Below the pieces are notes generated by a model, which worked only from the letters and a program-made list of their open reading frames with translations, was not told the origin of the DNA and did no database searches. Of a DNA stretch of 64,000 nt, positions 57,309 to 64,000 are shown piece after piece; the first letter of the stretch is position 1; each line of letters opens with the position of its first letter. The DNA comes from Mesorhizobium sp. M3A.F.Ca.ET.080.04.2.1 (GTDB taxonomy: Bacteria > Pseudomonadota > Alphaproteobacteria > Rhizobiales > Rhizobiaceae): positions 3,162,001-3,226,000 of the forward strand of contig NZ_CP034451.1 of the NCBI RefSeq assembly GCF_003952525.1. Reading direction: 5' to 3'. Made by a program: the position numbers and the translations under genes.

Positions 57309-58061
57309 CTATTCAAATACAATCGCCTGCAACGCCCCGCCGTTGCGCTTCAGCCAGTCCTTGCAGCGGTCGGTCTCCGGGCAGAGCTTCTCGCACAGCT
57401 TCCAGAATTTCGGGCCGTGGTTCATCTCTTTCAGATGCGCCACCTCATGCGCCACCAGGTAGTTGATCACCGGCGGCGGGGCCATCATGATGCGCCAGGA
57501 GAAGGAGAGATTGCCCTCCGAGGTGCATGACCCCCAGCGGCTGGACGTGTCCTTGTAGCGGATCGCCTTGGCGCGCTTGCCGATCGCCTCGGTGTGCTTG
57601 ACCACCAGCTTCTCGATCTCGCGCTTGGCCTCGCGCTTGAGATAATCGGCGATGCGGCGCGGCAGGTGCACGCGCTCGCCATGGACGACCAGCAGCGGGC
57701 CGCGCTCGTCGCGCACAATGGTGACGGTGCCGCGCTTTGCCGGCTCATGGACGATGCGGTGCGGCACGCCGCGGATCGGGATCTTGATGCCTGGCCGCAC
57801 CTGCGGGCGCGTCGGCACCTTGGCCAGGCGCTGCTCCAGCCAGTCCTGATGACGGTCGAGGAACTTTTCCACCTCGCCGCGCCGCAGGCCCGGCGGCACC
57901 GTGATGCGCAGGCCCTGGCCGCCGGAATCGATGCGCAGCGTGAGCCGCCGGGCCCGCGCGCTCTCGACGATCTTGAGCGGCAGCGTGCGGCCGGCGACGC
58001 AATGCTCGCGCTCGACGACAGGCTTGGGCTTGGTCAGGTTGCGAAAGAAGCCGAGGGTCAT
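57309..58061 (-). CDS. YgjP/DUF45-type zinc metallopeptidase
   Basis: A 250-residue protein. The zinc motif is HEVAHLKEMNHGPKFW near the C-terminus, with the SSRWGSCTSEGNLSFSWRI motif before it, both typical of the YgjP/SprT-like group. The function is a predicted metal-dependent hydrolase. The start at 58061 was chosen for the family N-terminus; an upstream frame is longer. Confidence 0.88.
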   Translation of the reverse strand: MTLGFFRNLTKPKPVVEREHCVAGRTLPLKIVESARARRLTLRIDSGGQGLRITVPPGLRRGEVEKFLDRHQDWLEQRLAKVPTRPQVRPGIKIPIRGVPHRIVHEPAKRGTVTIVRDERGPLLVVHGERVHLPRRIADYLKREAKREIEKLVVKHTEAIGKRAKAIRYKDTSSRWGSCTSEGNLSFSWRIMMAPPPVINYLVAHEVAHLKEMNHGPKFWKLCEKLCPETDRCKDWLKRNGGALQAIVFE

Positions 58062-58180
58062 GGCTGGACGATACGCGATTCGAGGAAAACGGCCAGAGCA
58101 GGGAAGCGACATGGAGAACAAAAAAGAAACGGCGCCGCTGGCGCGACGCCGCATTTCATAACGCTAGGTAGACACGGGCC

Positions 58181-58663
58181 TCAGTCGTCAAGCAGGTTTT
58201 CGCCCTTGCCGCGCTTCGGTCCTGTCGCTCCGGTCGGGCCGGTCGTAGTGGTCGGCGCGGTCGACTTGTTGCGATTGGCCATGAAGCGGTCGAACTCTTC
58301 CTGGTCCTTGGCGCGGCGCAGTTCGCGGGCATATTCGTCGAACTCGCTCAGCATGTCGTCGAGCTTGCGGCGCTCCTCGGCGAGGCGCTCGAGTTCCTTC
58401 TCGCGCCACTCGTCGAAAGCGACGTTGCCGGTGCGGGACGAGCCATGGCCCCAGCGGGCGGCCCTGTCGGAACCGCGGCGGCAGCCGGCGAAGATGCCGT
58501 CGGTCGCGCGGTTGACGTCGCGCTTGAAGCCGTCGAGCCGGTCGCCCCAGATGATGTAGGCGAGCATGGCGAGGCCGAGCGGCCAGAACACCATGAAGCC
58601 GATCACCATCAGTGCGATGGTCGCCGGCGTCCAGGCCGGACGGATCAATGCAGATGTGTTCAT
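58181..58663 (-). CDS. DUF2852-family membrane protein
   Basis: A 160-residue protein with one to two hydrophobic segments (TIALMVIGFMVFWPLGLAMLAYIIWGDRL) and an acidic, helical region (FDEWREKELERLAEERRKLDDM). It matches DUF2852. GGAAGG precedes the ATG at 58663. Function unknown. Confidence 0.85.
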   Translation of the reverse strand: MNTSALIRPAWTPATIALMVIGFMVFWPLGLAMLAYIIWGDRLDGFKRDVNRATDGIFAGCRRGSDRAARWGHGSSRTGNVAFDEWREKELERLAEERRKLDDMLSEFDEYARELRRAKDQEEFDRFMANRNKSTAPTTTTGPTGATGPKRGKGENLLDD

Positions 58664-58779
58664 TTCCTTCCAATCCTTCCGTTGGAGACAGCCAAACCGG
58701 CTGCGTGGAATCGAAATGGGAAGGCGAAATCGGCGATTCAAGACAAGTCCGGCCAAAACCGGCGAAGAGCCTGAAAGGA

Positions 58780-59922
58780 TTATCGCTTTTTGAGCTTTTC
58801 GAGGAAAAGCACCGCCATGCCGGTAACCAGGCCCCAGAACGCCGCACCGACACCGAACAGTGTGAGGCCGGAGACGGTGACGGCGAAGGTGACGGTCGCC
58901 GGCATGCGCTCGGCCTCGTCCTTCAGCGCGATCGAGAGCGCATTGGCCAGCGGCGCCAGCAAGGCCAGGCCGGCGACCAGAACGATGAGGCCGTGCGGCA
59001 GGACGGCGAAGACCGCCACCAGCGAAGCGCCGAAGACGGCGAAGATCAGGTAGGCCAACGAATAGAACGGACCGGTCTTCCAGCGTTCCCCCGGATCGGG
59101 ATGGACGTCCGGCCCGGTGCAGAGCGCCGCCGAGATCGCCGCTAGATTGGTGGTGCCGGCGCCAAAGGGCGCCGACAGCAGCGAGAACAGGCCGGTGACG
59201 CCGATCAGCAGGCGCGAATCGGGGTGGTAGCCGGCCGCCCGCAGCACGGCGAGGCCGGACAGGTTCTGCGAGGCCATGGTGACGAGATAGAGCGGCAGGC
59301 CCAGGCCGATGACGGCGCCGGTGCTGAAATCAGGCATGATCCAGGTCAGCGTCGACAGTTCGGGCGCCGGCAAGCCGCCGACGCGGCCGGTGAGGAAGGC
59401 GGCAAGGCCGCCGCCGACCAGCACCACGAGCACCGACAGAGCCGGATTGAACAGCCGGATCACAAAGAAGGCGGCGATCAGCGGCAGGATCAGCCACGGA
59501 TCGGCCGGAACCGCCTTGATCGCGTTGACGGCGAAACTGACCAGGATGCCGGCCAACATTCCCGAGGCAACCGAGGCCGGGATGCTGGCGATCAGCCGGG
59601 CCAGCGGCTTCAACAGGGCGGTGGCGACCAGCAGAATGCCGGTGATGACGAAAGCGCCGACGGCCTCAGCCATGGAGAAGCCGCTGGAGGCGGCGACGAG
59701 CGCCAGGCCCGGCGTCGACCAGGCGGAAATGACCGGCATTCTGGTGCGCCAGGACAGCCACAGGCATTCGAACGCCATCGCCAGGCAGAGCGCCGTCACT
59801 CCGCTTGCCGTCTCGATTTGCGTCGCGCCCACCGCCTTGGCGGCGGCGATGACGACGGCCAGCGTGCCGCCAAAGCCGACGATCGCCGCAACGAAGGCGG
59901 ATATGGGAATGGAAATGCGCAT
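58780..59922 (-). CDS. benE: BenE-family benzoate/proton transporter
   Basis: A 380-residue membrane protein with about twelve hydrophobic segments and BenE signatures (ISAWSTPGLAL, a CLWLSWRTRMP loop, SAPFGAGTTNLAAISAALCTG). The family is thought to import aromatic acids. No benzoate genes lie near, so the substrate is uncertain. Four-nt gap to the hydrolase gene upstream, so they share a transcript. Confidence 0.9.
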   Translation of the reverse strand: MRISIPISAFVAAIVGFGGTLAVVIAAAKAVGATQIETASGVTALCLAMAFECLWLSWRTRMPVISAWSTPGLALVAASSGFSMAEAVGAFVITGILLVATALLKPLARLIASIPASVASGMLAGILVSFAVNAIKAVPADPWLILPLIAAFFVIRLFNPALSVLVVLVGGGLAAFLTGRVGGLPAPELSTLTWIMPDFSTGAVIGLGLPLYLVTMASQNLSGLAVLRAAGYHPDSRLLIGVTGLFSLLSAPFGAGTTNLAAISAALCTGPDVHPDPGERWKTGPFYSLAYLIFAVFGASLVAVFAVLPHGLIVLVAGLALLAPLANALSIALKDEAERMPATVTFAVTVSGLTLFGVGAAFWGLVTGMAVLFLEKLKKR

Positions 59923-59925
59923 CGG

Positions 59926-60696
59926 TCAGGCGGTCCGTCGCGCCATGTCGCCCACCGCCCGCAACAGCATCCGGATATCCTCGGGGCGGGACAGGCGATG
60001 ATCGCCATCGGGGATCAGCGACAGCGTGACGTCGTCGGCCGGGAGCAAGGCCGCCAGCTTCAGCGCATGGCCCGACGGCACATCCGGATCGGCCAGGCCT
60101 TGCAGGATATGCACCGGGCAGTGGGTGTCGATCGGCCCGGCCATCACCCGGTTCGCACGGCCGTCCTCTATCAGCGCGCGCGTGTAGATATAGGGCTCGT
60201 CCGAATAGTCGGACGGCTCGGCGAAGAACCCTTTTTCCTCGAGATCCTGCCGCTGCGCGTCTGTCAGCACAGGTTCGATCAGTTCGAGTGTGAAATCCGG
60301 CGCGGGGGCGAGCAGCACCAGGCCGACGACGCGGCTGTCACCCGCCTTGCGCAGTTCCTGCACCATGCGCAGCGCAATCCATGCGCCCATCGAGGAGCCG
60401 ACGAGAATCTGGTTGCCTTGGCTGAACCGTCGGAAGACGGCAAGGCTCTCGGCCAGCCATTTCGAGATCGTGCCGTCGGCGAAAGCACCACCCGATTCCC
60501 CGTGGCCGGAATAGTCATGGCGGAGATAGGCGCGCCCTTCGCGGCTCGTCCAGTCCGACAGGGCTTGCGCTTTCGTGCCCAGCATGTCGGACTTGTAGCC
60601 GCCGAGCCAGACTACGCCCGGCGCGGCACCCGGCATCTGCCTGACGGCGATACTTGACCCGTCCACGTCGATGAAAACTGGCGCGCTGGCGTTCAT
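59926..60696 (-). CDS. Alpha/beta hydrolase
   Basis: A 256-residue hydrolase. The nucleophile Ser is in VGSSMGAW, the acid in LADPDVPSG and the His in GDHRLSR. The N-terminal GGYKSDMLGTKA and RHDYSGHGES are like ABHD10-type thioesterases. Co-transcribed with benE; substrate unknown. Confidence 0.87.
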   Translation of the reverse strand: MNASAPVFIDVDGSSIAVRQMPGAAPGVVWLGGYKSDMLGTKAQALSDWTSREGRAYLRHDYSGHGESGGAFADGTISKWLAESLAVFRRFSQGNQILVGSSMGAWIALRMVQELRKAGDSRVVGLVLLAPAPDFTLELIEPVLTDAQRQDLEEKGFFAEPSDYSDEPYIYTRALIEDGRANRVMAGPIDTHCPVHILQGLADPDVPSGHALKLAALLPADDVTLSLIPDGDHRLSRPEDIRMLLRAVGDMARRTA

Positions 60697-60780
60697 GACT
60701 CTATCCTTCCTGGCCGGTCTTTTGACACAACCGACGGTTCAACGAAAAGTGCTCGCGTGTTTTCTTGCTGGTGCAGAGGA

Positions 60781-60818
60781 TGCAAGCTTCTGGGGCAAGC
60801 CTCTGGGGCAAGCTTGCA
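60781..60818. promoter_or_regulatory. Hairpin in the infC upstream region
   Basis: TGCAAGCTT (60781-60789) and AAGCTTGCA (60810-60818) form a perfect 9-bp inverted repeat. The loop carries a direct repeat of CTGGGGCAAGC. It is 116 nt before the infC AUU start and could be part of its leader or the end of the hydrolase message. The rest of the gap, 60697-60933, has nothing else recognised. Confidence 0.55.
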
Positions 60819-60933
60819 GGTGATTTTCCGATAAGCCTGTGCTATTGACTCCGCCCGCGCGCTCACCACATTGGCGCGTCCACCTGTTTGAATCTAGACA
60901 ACCCAGAACGAAACGGCCGAGGAGACCACGACC

Positions 60934-61470
60934 ATTCGCAGACCTTTCAAAGCAGCGGCGCCCACCAAGGACGGCCCGCGCTCCAACCGAGACATCCGGG
61001 TGCCCCGGGTCCAGCTCATCGACGCAGAAGGCCACAACCGTGGCGAAGTTTCCATCAACGACGCATTGCTGCTGGCCGAGGAGGCCGGGCTCGATCTGGT
61101 CGAGATTTCTCCCAACGCGCAGCCGCCAGTCGCCAAGATCCTCGATCTCGGCAAGCTGAAATACGCCAACCAGAAGAAGGCGGCCGAGGCGCGCAAGAAC
61201 CAGAAGGTCATCGAGATCAAGGAGATCAAGATGCGCCCGAACATCGACAGCCATGACTACGAGACCAAGATGAAGGCCGTGCGGCGCTTCTTCGAGGACG
61301 GCGACAAGGTCAAGCTGACGCTGCGTTTCCGCGGCCGCGAGATGGCGCATATGGAGCTGGGCATGCAGCTTCTGAACAAGGTCCGCGAGGAAGTGGCGCA
61401 GATCGCCAAGGTCGAAGCCGAGCCCAAGCTCGAAGGCCGGCAGATGATGATGGTGCTGGCGCCGCGCTGA
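60934..61470 (+). CDS. infC: Translation initiation factor IF-3 (AUU start)
   Basis: A 178-residue IF-3. The start codon is ATT at 60934, with AGGAG about nine nt upstream and the family N-terminus [21 protein letters not shown] in two parts behind it. AUU starts in infC let IF-3 repress its own translation. The next ATG-type start would lose the N-terminal domain. Conserved [16 protein letters not shown] and [14 protein letters not shown] follow. It heads the infC-rpmI-rplT region. Confidence 0.95.
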   Translation: MRRPFKAAAPTKDGPRSNRDIRVPRVQLIDAEGHNRGEVSINDALLLAEEAGLDLVEISPNAQPPVAKILDLGKLKYANQKKAAEARKNQKVIEIKEIKMRPNIDSHDYETKMKAVRRFFEDGDKVKLTLRFRGREMAHMELGMQLLNKVREEVAQIAKVEAEPKLEGRQMMMVLAPR

Positions 61471-61679
61471 CCGCGCCGCGCCTGCGCCTGCGGCAGGAGT
61501 CGTGCCGGCGTGACCGTCACAATCCTTGCGCCGATCACGGCTTCGGGAACAGAATTGACCGTAACCGCCGCGCTTGCGCTCTAATATCCGCCCGAATCGC
61601 CGGGCACGGCGTCCCGACGATCGGCGGGGCGCCTGTTTTCAATCCGATCGCCGGCAATCTGGACGATCGGAATTGGATC

Positions 61680-62327
61680 ATGGTCGATGAGGTGAAGGTC
61701 TCCGCCGCCAGCCAGGTGGATGGGTTGGGCGGCTACCAGCAGATGCGCAGGCTGGTGCTGGCGGTGCTGGTCGCGGTGCTGTTCGCCGCGCTGCTGTTCG
61801 GCCAGTCGACCTTCCCGCCCGATACATGGGTGCATGAGTCGATCGAGATGTTCGGCGTGCTGCTGATCTTCCTCGGCGTCGTCGGACGCCTGTGGGCGAC
61901 GCTCTATATCGGCGGACGCAAATCCTCCGAAGTGGTCACCGGCGGGCCCTACTCCGTTACCCGCAACCCGCTCTATGTCTTTTCGACCGTCGCCGCCGCC
62001 GGCGTCGGCGCGCAGATCGGCTCGTTCACCGGGATCATCCTGTTCGCGCTGCTGTGCGCAGGCGCCTTCCACATCGTCATCCTGCGCGAGGAGAAATTTC
62101 TCAAGCAGGTGCTCGGCGCCCCTTACGAGGCCTATCTGGCGCGCGTGCCGCGCTTTTTTCCGAACCTCTCGCTCTACGACGAGGGCGACACCGGCAGCTT
62201 CAAGCCGCGCCTGCTTCTGAACACGCTGCTCGACGGGCTGGTGTTCCTGGTGGCGCTGCCGGCCTTCGAGCTGATCGACGGCATGCAGCAGTCGGGGATG
62301 CTGCCGGTGTGGTTCACGCTGCCTTAG
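61680..62327 (+). CDS. Isoprenylcysteine carboxyl methyltransferase-like membrane protein
   Basis: A 215-residue membrane protein with four to five hydrophobic segments and the C-terminal signature GPYSVTRNPLYVFSTVA and LREEKFLKQVLGAPYEAYLARVPRF, as in the ICMT/PEMT group. The family methylates lipids or small compounds with SAM. It stands between infC and rpmI, not part of the usual order. The substrate is unknown. The 209 nt before it have no other gene. Confidence 0.83.
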   Translation: MVDEVKVSAASQVDGLGGYQQMRRLVLAVLVAVLFAALLFGQSTFPPDTWVHESIEMFGVLLIFLGVVGRLWATLYIGGRKSSEVVTGGPYSVTRNPLYVFSTVAAAGVGAQIGSFTGIILFALLCAGAFHIVILREEKFLKQVLGAPYEAYLARVPRFFPNLSLYDEGDTGSFKPRLLLNTLLDGLVFLVALPAFELIDGMQQSGMLPVWFTLP

Positions 62328-62479
62328 GAACGGATGATCTTCAGGTGGCGTCGGCCTGCAAATGGCGGCCTCACCTGAATCCCAAACGATCCTGTCGGTG
62401 CATCGCGAGGACACCGCGTCGCATGGCTTGAGGTGTTGCGCAGCGGCCCTGTTTGATCTATAGGACCGCCGTTCCAAGA

Positions 62480-62520
62480 AAACCGCCCGGCAGGGCATGC
62501 CGTGGCGGTTTCATTTGCTT
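62480..62520 (+). promoter_or_regulatory. Hairpin in the rpmI upstream region
   Basis: AAACCGCC (62480-62487) pairs with GGCGGTTT (62504-62511), then CATTTGCTTTT follows. It is about 75 nt upstream of rpmI and could be a terminator of the preceding gene or a leader structure for ribosomal-protein control. Evidence is pairing only. Confidence 0.5.
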
Positions 62521-62586
62521 TTCGGGCTTTGGTCGGCCCGAAGCGAGAAAGAAGCGCGATGGTGCGCCACATTACGGAGTAGCAAA

Positions 62587-62790
62587 ATGCCCAAGATGAA
62601 GACCAAATCGGCCGCCAAGAAGCGGTTCAAGATTACTGCCACCGGCAAGGTGCTGTCGGCCGCCGCCGGCAAGCGCCATGGCATGATCAAGCGTTCCAAC
62701 AAGTTCATTCGCGATGCCCGCGGCACGATGGTTCTGGCTGAACCGGACGGCAAGAAGGTCATCAAGAATTTTCTGCCGAACGGCCTCTAA
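62587..62790 (+). CDS. rpmI: Ribosomal protein bL35
   Basis: A 67-residue basic protein starting [15 protein letters not shown] and containing [18 protein letters not shown], typical of bL35. ATG 62587 follows GGAG. Followed by rplT after a palindromic repeat. Confidence 0.96.
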   Translation: MPKMKTKSAAKKRFKITATGKVLSAAAGKRHGMIKRSNKFIRDARGTMVLAEPDGKKVIKNFLPNGL

Positions 62791-62820
62791 ACCCTCGGCC
62801 TGGACAGCTTTTTGTTTTTA

Positions 62821-62866
62821 CGCAATTCCGAACGGAAAACCGCTAAGCACTTTTCCTGGAATTGCT
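62821..62866. repeat. Palindromic intergenic repeat (AATTCC-type, copy 6)
   Basis: GCAATTCC (from 62822) and GGAATTGC arms around GAACGGAAAACCGCTAAGCAC and TTTTCC, the best preserved copy of this family in the window. It lies between rpmI and rplT and would be part of their shared message. Confidence 0.8.
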
Positions 62867-62883
62867 TTTAAGGAGATCATGAC

Positions 62884-63285
62884 ATGGCACGCGTAAAGAG
62901 AGGCGTTACCGCCCACGCCAAGCACAAGAAGGTCCTGAAAGCCGCCAAGGGTTTCTACGGCCGCCGCAAGAACACCATCCGCATCGCCAAGCAGGCGGTG
63001 GAGAAGTCGCTGCAGTACGCCTACCGCGACCGCAAGAACCGCAAGCGCTCGTTCCGCGCGCTGTGGATCCAGCGCATCAATGCGGCGGTGCATGAGCACG
63101 GCCTGACCTATGGCCGCTTCATCGACGGCCTCAACAAGGCCGGCATCGAGATCGACCGCAAAATCCTTTCCGACATGGCCATCCACGAGCCGCAGGCTTT
63201 CGCCGCGCTTGTGGCCAAGGCCAAGGTCGCGCTCGAATATCTGAAGAACTCCACGCCGAATGCCTTTGAGAGCGCTGTCGCCTAA
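62884..63285 (+). CDS. rplT: Ribosomal protein bL20
   Basis: A 133-residue protein starting [20 protein letters not shown], with [20 protein letters not shown] and [19 protein letters not shown], as in bL20. AAGGAG precedes the ATG. In other bacteria it represses this operon; no such site was identified here. Confidence 0.97.
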   Translation: MARVKRGVTAHAKHKKVLKAAKGFYGRRKNTIRIAKQAVEKSLQYAYRDRKNRKRSFRALWIQRINAAVHEHGLTYGRFIDGLNKAGIEIDRKILSDMAIHEPQAFAALVAKAKVALEYLKNSTPNAFESAVA

Positions 63286-63324
63286 GCCAGCGCTTCCCAA
63301 GCATTCGCAATTCTGACTTTGGGG

Positions 63325-63357
63325 AACCCGCGCTGGCACGGCTGGCGCGGGTTTTTC
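63325..63357 (+). terminator. Terminator after rplT
   Basis: ACCCGCGC (63326-63333) pairs with GCGCGGGT (63345-63352), followed by TTTTTC. It lies 40 nt after rplT and 70 nt before pheS; it may end the ribosomal operon or act as an attenuator for pheS. Confidence 0.75.
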
Positions 63358-63427
63358 TTATGCCCGATGTAACCAAAATGGCGACGCACCGGCTCCTGGT
63401 GGTTGCCCGACCGAAGAGAGTTTCGCC

Positions 63428-64000
63428 GTGAACGCCACCGCTGGAAATCTTGAAACCCTTGAAGCCTCCCTGCTTGCCGAGATCGCGGCGGCGGCCGACG
63501 AGCCGGCGATCGAGGCGGTGCGGGTCTCGGCACTGGGCAAGAAGGGATCGGTCTCCGAGATGCTGAAGACGCTCGGCGCGATGAGCGCAGAGGAACGGCA
63601 AGTGAAGGGCCCTGCCATCAACGGCCTGAAGAACCGCGTCAGCGATGCGCTGGCGGCGCGCAAGGCGGAGTTGAGGGACGTGGCGATCACGGCCCGGCTC
63701 GCGGCCGAGAGGGTCGACGTGACGCTGCCGGTGCGCCAATCGCCGGCCGAGCGCGGCCGCATCCATCCGATCAGCCAGGTGATCGACGAGATCGCCGCGA
63801 TCTTCGGCGATCTCGGCTTCGCCATCGCCGAAGGTCCGGACATCGAGACCGACTATTACAATTTCACCGCGCTGAACTTCCCGGAAGGACATCCGGCGCG
63901 CGAGATGCACGACACCTTCTTCTTCCAGCCGGACGAGAAGGGCGAGCGCAAGCTGTTGCGCACGCACACCTCGCCGGTGCAGATCCGCACCATGGAGCGG
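63428..64000 (+). CDS. pheS: Phenylalanyl-tRNA synthetase alpha subunit (5' part)
   Basis: The first 191 codons of PheS; the 3' part is outside the window. The GTG start gives the coiled N-terminus; [37 protein letters not shown] (in three parts) and [15 protein letters not shown] are class II synthetase motif 1 and 2 regions. It follows rplT as usual in Rhizobiales. Confidence 0.94.
   Translation, partial: MNATAGNLETLEASLLAEIAAAADEPAIEAVRVSALGKKGSVSEMLKTLGAMSAEERQVKGPAINGLKNRVSDALAARKAELRDVAITARLAAERVDVTLPVRQSPAERGRIHPISQVIDEIAAIFGDLGFAIAEGPDIETDYYNFTALNFPEGHPAREMHDTFFFQPDEKGERKLLRTHTSPVQIRTMER

Overview
The window is a high-GC chromosomal segment of a Rhizobiales alphaproteobacterium, most likely Mesorhizobium or a close Phyllobacteriaceae relative. 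This rests on gene orders and families recognised by eye (chvI-chvG-hprK-PTS-ahcY-divL, trpF-trpB-trpA-accD-folC, hisB-hisH-hisA-hisF-hisE-coaA, infC-rpmI-rplT-pheS), a TsaE-AmgK fusion, a MocDEF-type oxygenase set and abundant small palindromic intergenic repeats. No rRNA, tRNA, CRISPR array or complete insertion sequence was seen.

Layout. 1-16 kb is the accessory part: an RpiR-type regulator divergent from a Gfo/Idh/MocA oxidoreductase; a WYL regulator divergent from a LysE exporter; DAHP synthase (aroG) behind a complete-looking aromatic-amino-acid attenuator; two unknown small genes and a PIN toxin-antitoxin pair; then a sugar/inositol-type ABC importer operon with an IolG-like dehydrogenase and an SDR, a LacI regulator, and a divergent mocD-mocE-mocF-panB-like operon. 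The importer plus MocDEF suggest uptake and oxidative breakdown of an inositol-like or rhizopine-like (methoxylated inosamine) compound. 16-25 kb holds a DUF1402 protein, hslU/hslV and the his operon. 25-31 kb has coaA, two cell-surface glycosyltransferase-type genes, alkB, arfB and pckA. 32-43 kb carries the ChvG/ChvI envelope-stress system, the truncated HprK kinase, EIIA and HPr of a regulatory PTS, ahcY, the tyrosine pseudo-kinase DivL, and TsaE-AmgK plus MurU for cell-wall recycling. 43-52 kb has addB-addA, trxA, a cupin, a second VapBC-type pair and folC. 52-57 kb completes the trpFBA-accD-folC operon. 57-64 kb has a YgjP-type metalloprotease, a DUF2852 protein, benE, a hydrolase, infC with an AUU start, a methyltransferase-like membrane protein, rpmI, rplT and the 5' part of pheS.

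Main points for a second look: (1) the aroG leader, where a promoter, a leaderless peptide with Phe-Trp-Tyr-Phe-Ser-Tyr codons, competing hairpins and a terminator all fit a ribosome-stalling attenuator; (2) the moc-like catabolic cluster with a PanB paralogue whose active site is altered; (3) a motif shared between the RpiR-flanking promoter and the importer promoter 10 kb away; (4) palindromic operators at the WYL-lysE, pckA and ahcY promoters; (5) one superfamily of dispersed palindromes with a conserved core and different stems, including a five-copy tandem array upstream of ahcY; (6) an AccD with all four zinc-ribbon cysteines replaced. Everything here was read by eye from the sequence; family names come from memory of the families, and no database search was run.
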